Positions 6,783-7,761 of a DNA stretch of 7,761 nucleotides are shown here, piece after piece. A model generated the notes under the pieces. It did not search any database. It saw only the letters and a program-made list of their open reading frames with translations, and had not been told where the DNA came from. How positions within the stretch are numbered: position 1 is the first letter of the stretch; the number at the start of each line of letters is the position of its first letter. Source of the stretch: Flavobacterium sp. (GTDB lineage Bacteria; Bacteroidota; Bacteroidia; Flavobacteriales; Flavobacteriaceae); the NCBI GenBank assembly GCA_030682755.1, contig JAUXNR010000437.1, positions 1 to 7,761 of the forward strand. Direction: 5' to 3'. The position numbers and the translations under genes were made by a program.

Positions 6783-7761
6783 TTATCGTATGTAAAATGT
6801 TCCTCCTATAATCATATCCCCAATTCCGCCAATATCCTGCCAATTTGATTCATCATGTATAGTAAGTATATATTCTTCTCGACTCATCATACCGGCAGTG
6901 TTTTCAGTAACAACTTTAAAATGATGATAGATTACATTACCATCATTATCCAAAGTGTAAAGTGTACCTGTTGCCAAATCGGTTATTTCCAAAGGCAGAT
7001 AAATATCTAGATCGTTGGTTTGTAGCTCATGTATTTTTACCCAATTCCCTTGTGAATTCATTTTATACAAATGATACTTGGCTTTGTAACATGTCTTTTG
7101 CCAGTGTAATACAACGTTTGTTAATTCATCATTGGAATTTAAAGCCTCAGAATAATAGTCTAGCTGCGGAGATATGGGACTATAATTTTCTACAACATTT
7201 GTAATGATTAGTTTAGAGGCTTCAGAGGGTGCATAATCAACAATGTTAGCTAATTCTTTATCATTGTAACGGATTCTTCTGGAAACAGTTAATTTATAAA
7301 ATTGAGGATCTCCGAATGGTACTTCTATCAAATCAGAAAAATCATCTTCAAAAATCCATTTACTTTCATCTTGTAAATTTTCTACTTCTAAATCAAGAAC
7401 TTTGACTAGTTTCATAGTTCTTATTGATAATGCTTCAGACGGATTATCTGCTCTGTAAATGGAGATTTTAGCAATATTTTGAGCTTTAGGATAGGCATTA
7501 ATCTGTAATTGTACAGACGGAGCTACACCAATAACTCTGTTCTCTAAAACAGGTAGTACTTTAATAATTTCAGGAGCAATTGGAGGTGCGGTATTTACCA
7601 AGCTAATCGGCCCTAGTATTTCACTGTATTCACTTGTTTTAAATTGATTATTGATTTCTCTTACGGCATAAAAGTATTTTGCATTGGATGCACCATCCAA
7701 TCCAAAATCTGTAAATTGTGATTCGTATTGACTACCGGGTGGATCAATTCGCTTCATCATT
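6783..7761 (-). CDS. C-terminal part of a large fibronectin-III-like modular protein
   Basis: The frame is open to the right edge, so the N-terminus lies outside. The ATG at 7760 is the edge of the window and is unlikely to be the true start. The 325 visible residues hold about three Fn3-like beta-sandwich modules: the end of one (KYFYAVREINNQ, then SEYSEILGPISLVN), a second at about 62-165 (VQLQINAYPKAQNIAKISIYRA, then FYKLTVSRRI) and a third at about 190-305 (TNVVLHWQKTCYKAKYHLYK, then HHFKVVTENTAGM). Connections such as NTAPPIAPEI are typical Fn3 linkers. The C-terminus ends in a Gly-rich GGIGDMIIGGTFYIR with no T9SS sorting domain, so this protein is not obviously a T9SS client. It directly precedes the fibre-like gene and may be a structural partner such as a shaft or host-contact protein. 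That role is inferred from adjacency only. Confidence 0.75.
   Translation of the reverse strand, partial: MMKRIDPPGSQYESQFTDFGLDGASNAKYFYAVREINNQFKTSEYSEILGPISLVNTAPPIAPEIIKVLPVLENRVIGVAPSVQLQINAYPKAQNIAKISIYRADNPSEALSIRTMKLVKVLDLEVENLQDESKWIFEDDFSDLIEVPFGDPQFYKLTVSRRIRYNDKELANIVDYAPSEASKLIITNVVENYSPISPQLDYYSEALNSNDELTNVVLHWQKTCYKAKYHLYKMNSQGNWVKIHELQTNDLDIYLPLEITDLATGTLYTLDNDGNVIYHHFKVVTENTAGMMSREEYILTIHDESNWQDIGGIGDMIIGGTFYIR

Noticed and set aside
6962..7204. Plus-strand 80-codon frame
   Set aside because: It is the antisense shadow of the third Fn3-like module.
1..7761. CRISPR array, tRNA, rRNA, insertion sequence or transposase
   Set aside because: No regular spaced repeats, cloverleaf-like segments, terminal inverted repeats with a transposase frame, or rRNA-like conserved stretches were seen on either strand.
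4368..7761. Calling the right half a prophage
   Set aside because: Only a fibre-like gene and an Fn3 fragment are present. No integrase, attachment site, portal, capsid, terminase, holin or lysin is visible, and the adjacent RCC1 gene is a normal chromosomal T9SS client.

Overview
The window reads as chromosomal DNA of a low-GC member of the Bacteroidota, most likely the Flavobacteriia. Three things point there: a type IX secretion (T9SS) C-terminal sorting domain on a signal-peptide protein, -7 promoter boxes of the Bacteroidota form TAnnTTTG, and AT-rich start regions without Shine-Dalgarno sequences. I cannot name a species. All five supported genes are on the minus strand, so the transcriptional order runs from right to left.

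Right part (5826-7761): the C-terminal end of a larger protein built of fibronectin-III-like modules is followed after 22 bases by a 310-residue phage-tail-fibre-like protein. The two look like one transcription unit. The fibre protein has a short conserved Bacteroidota-type N-terminus, tail-fibre linker repeats and a beta-rich C-terminal head. No capsid, terminase, portal or sheath gene is visible, so a prophage, a tail-derived particle and a surface adhesin all remain possible.

Middle part (3192-5825): a secreted RCC1-repeat (beta-propeller) protein with a T9SS sorting domain has a credible own promoter upstream and a strong intrinsic terminator downstream. After a 510-base AT-rich intergenic region comes a NarL/LuxR-type response regulator with all key residues intact but no histidine kinase in the window. 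Its start is best placed at an internal ATG (3857), not at the longer TTG-initiated frame.

Left part (1-3191): an open frame of at least 941 residues runs off the left edge. It is a soluble-looking multi-region protein (helical N-terminus, coiled coil, Pro/Tyr-rich linker, beta-rich part with an acidic DxDxDG turn, and a highly charged helix leading into an HGF/YRW/NYGKR/EF-P motif block). I do not recognise a named family. Its leader carries a 13-bp hairpin ending five bases before the start codon, an out-of-frame upstream ATG inside that hairpin, a GGTAA-N2-TTACC dyad and a 13-base direct repeat. This gene and its leader are the most interesting unexplained part of the window.

How the genes work together is not shown by the sequence. 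A reasonable but unproven picture is a surface or particle-related locus (Fn3 protein, fibre, secreted propeller, giant coiled-coil protein) with a regulator embedded in it.
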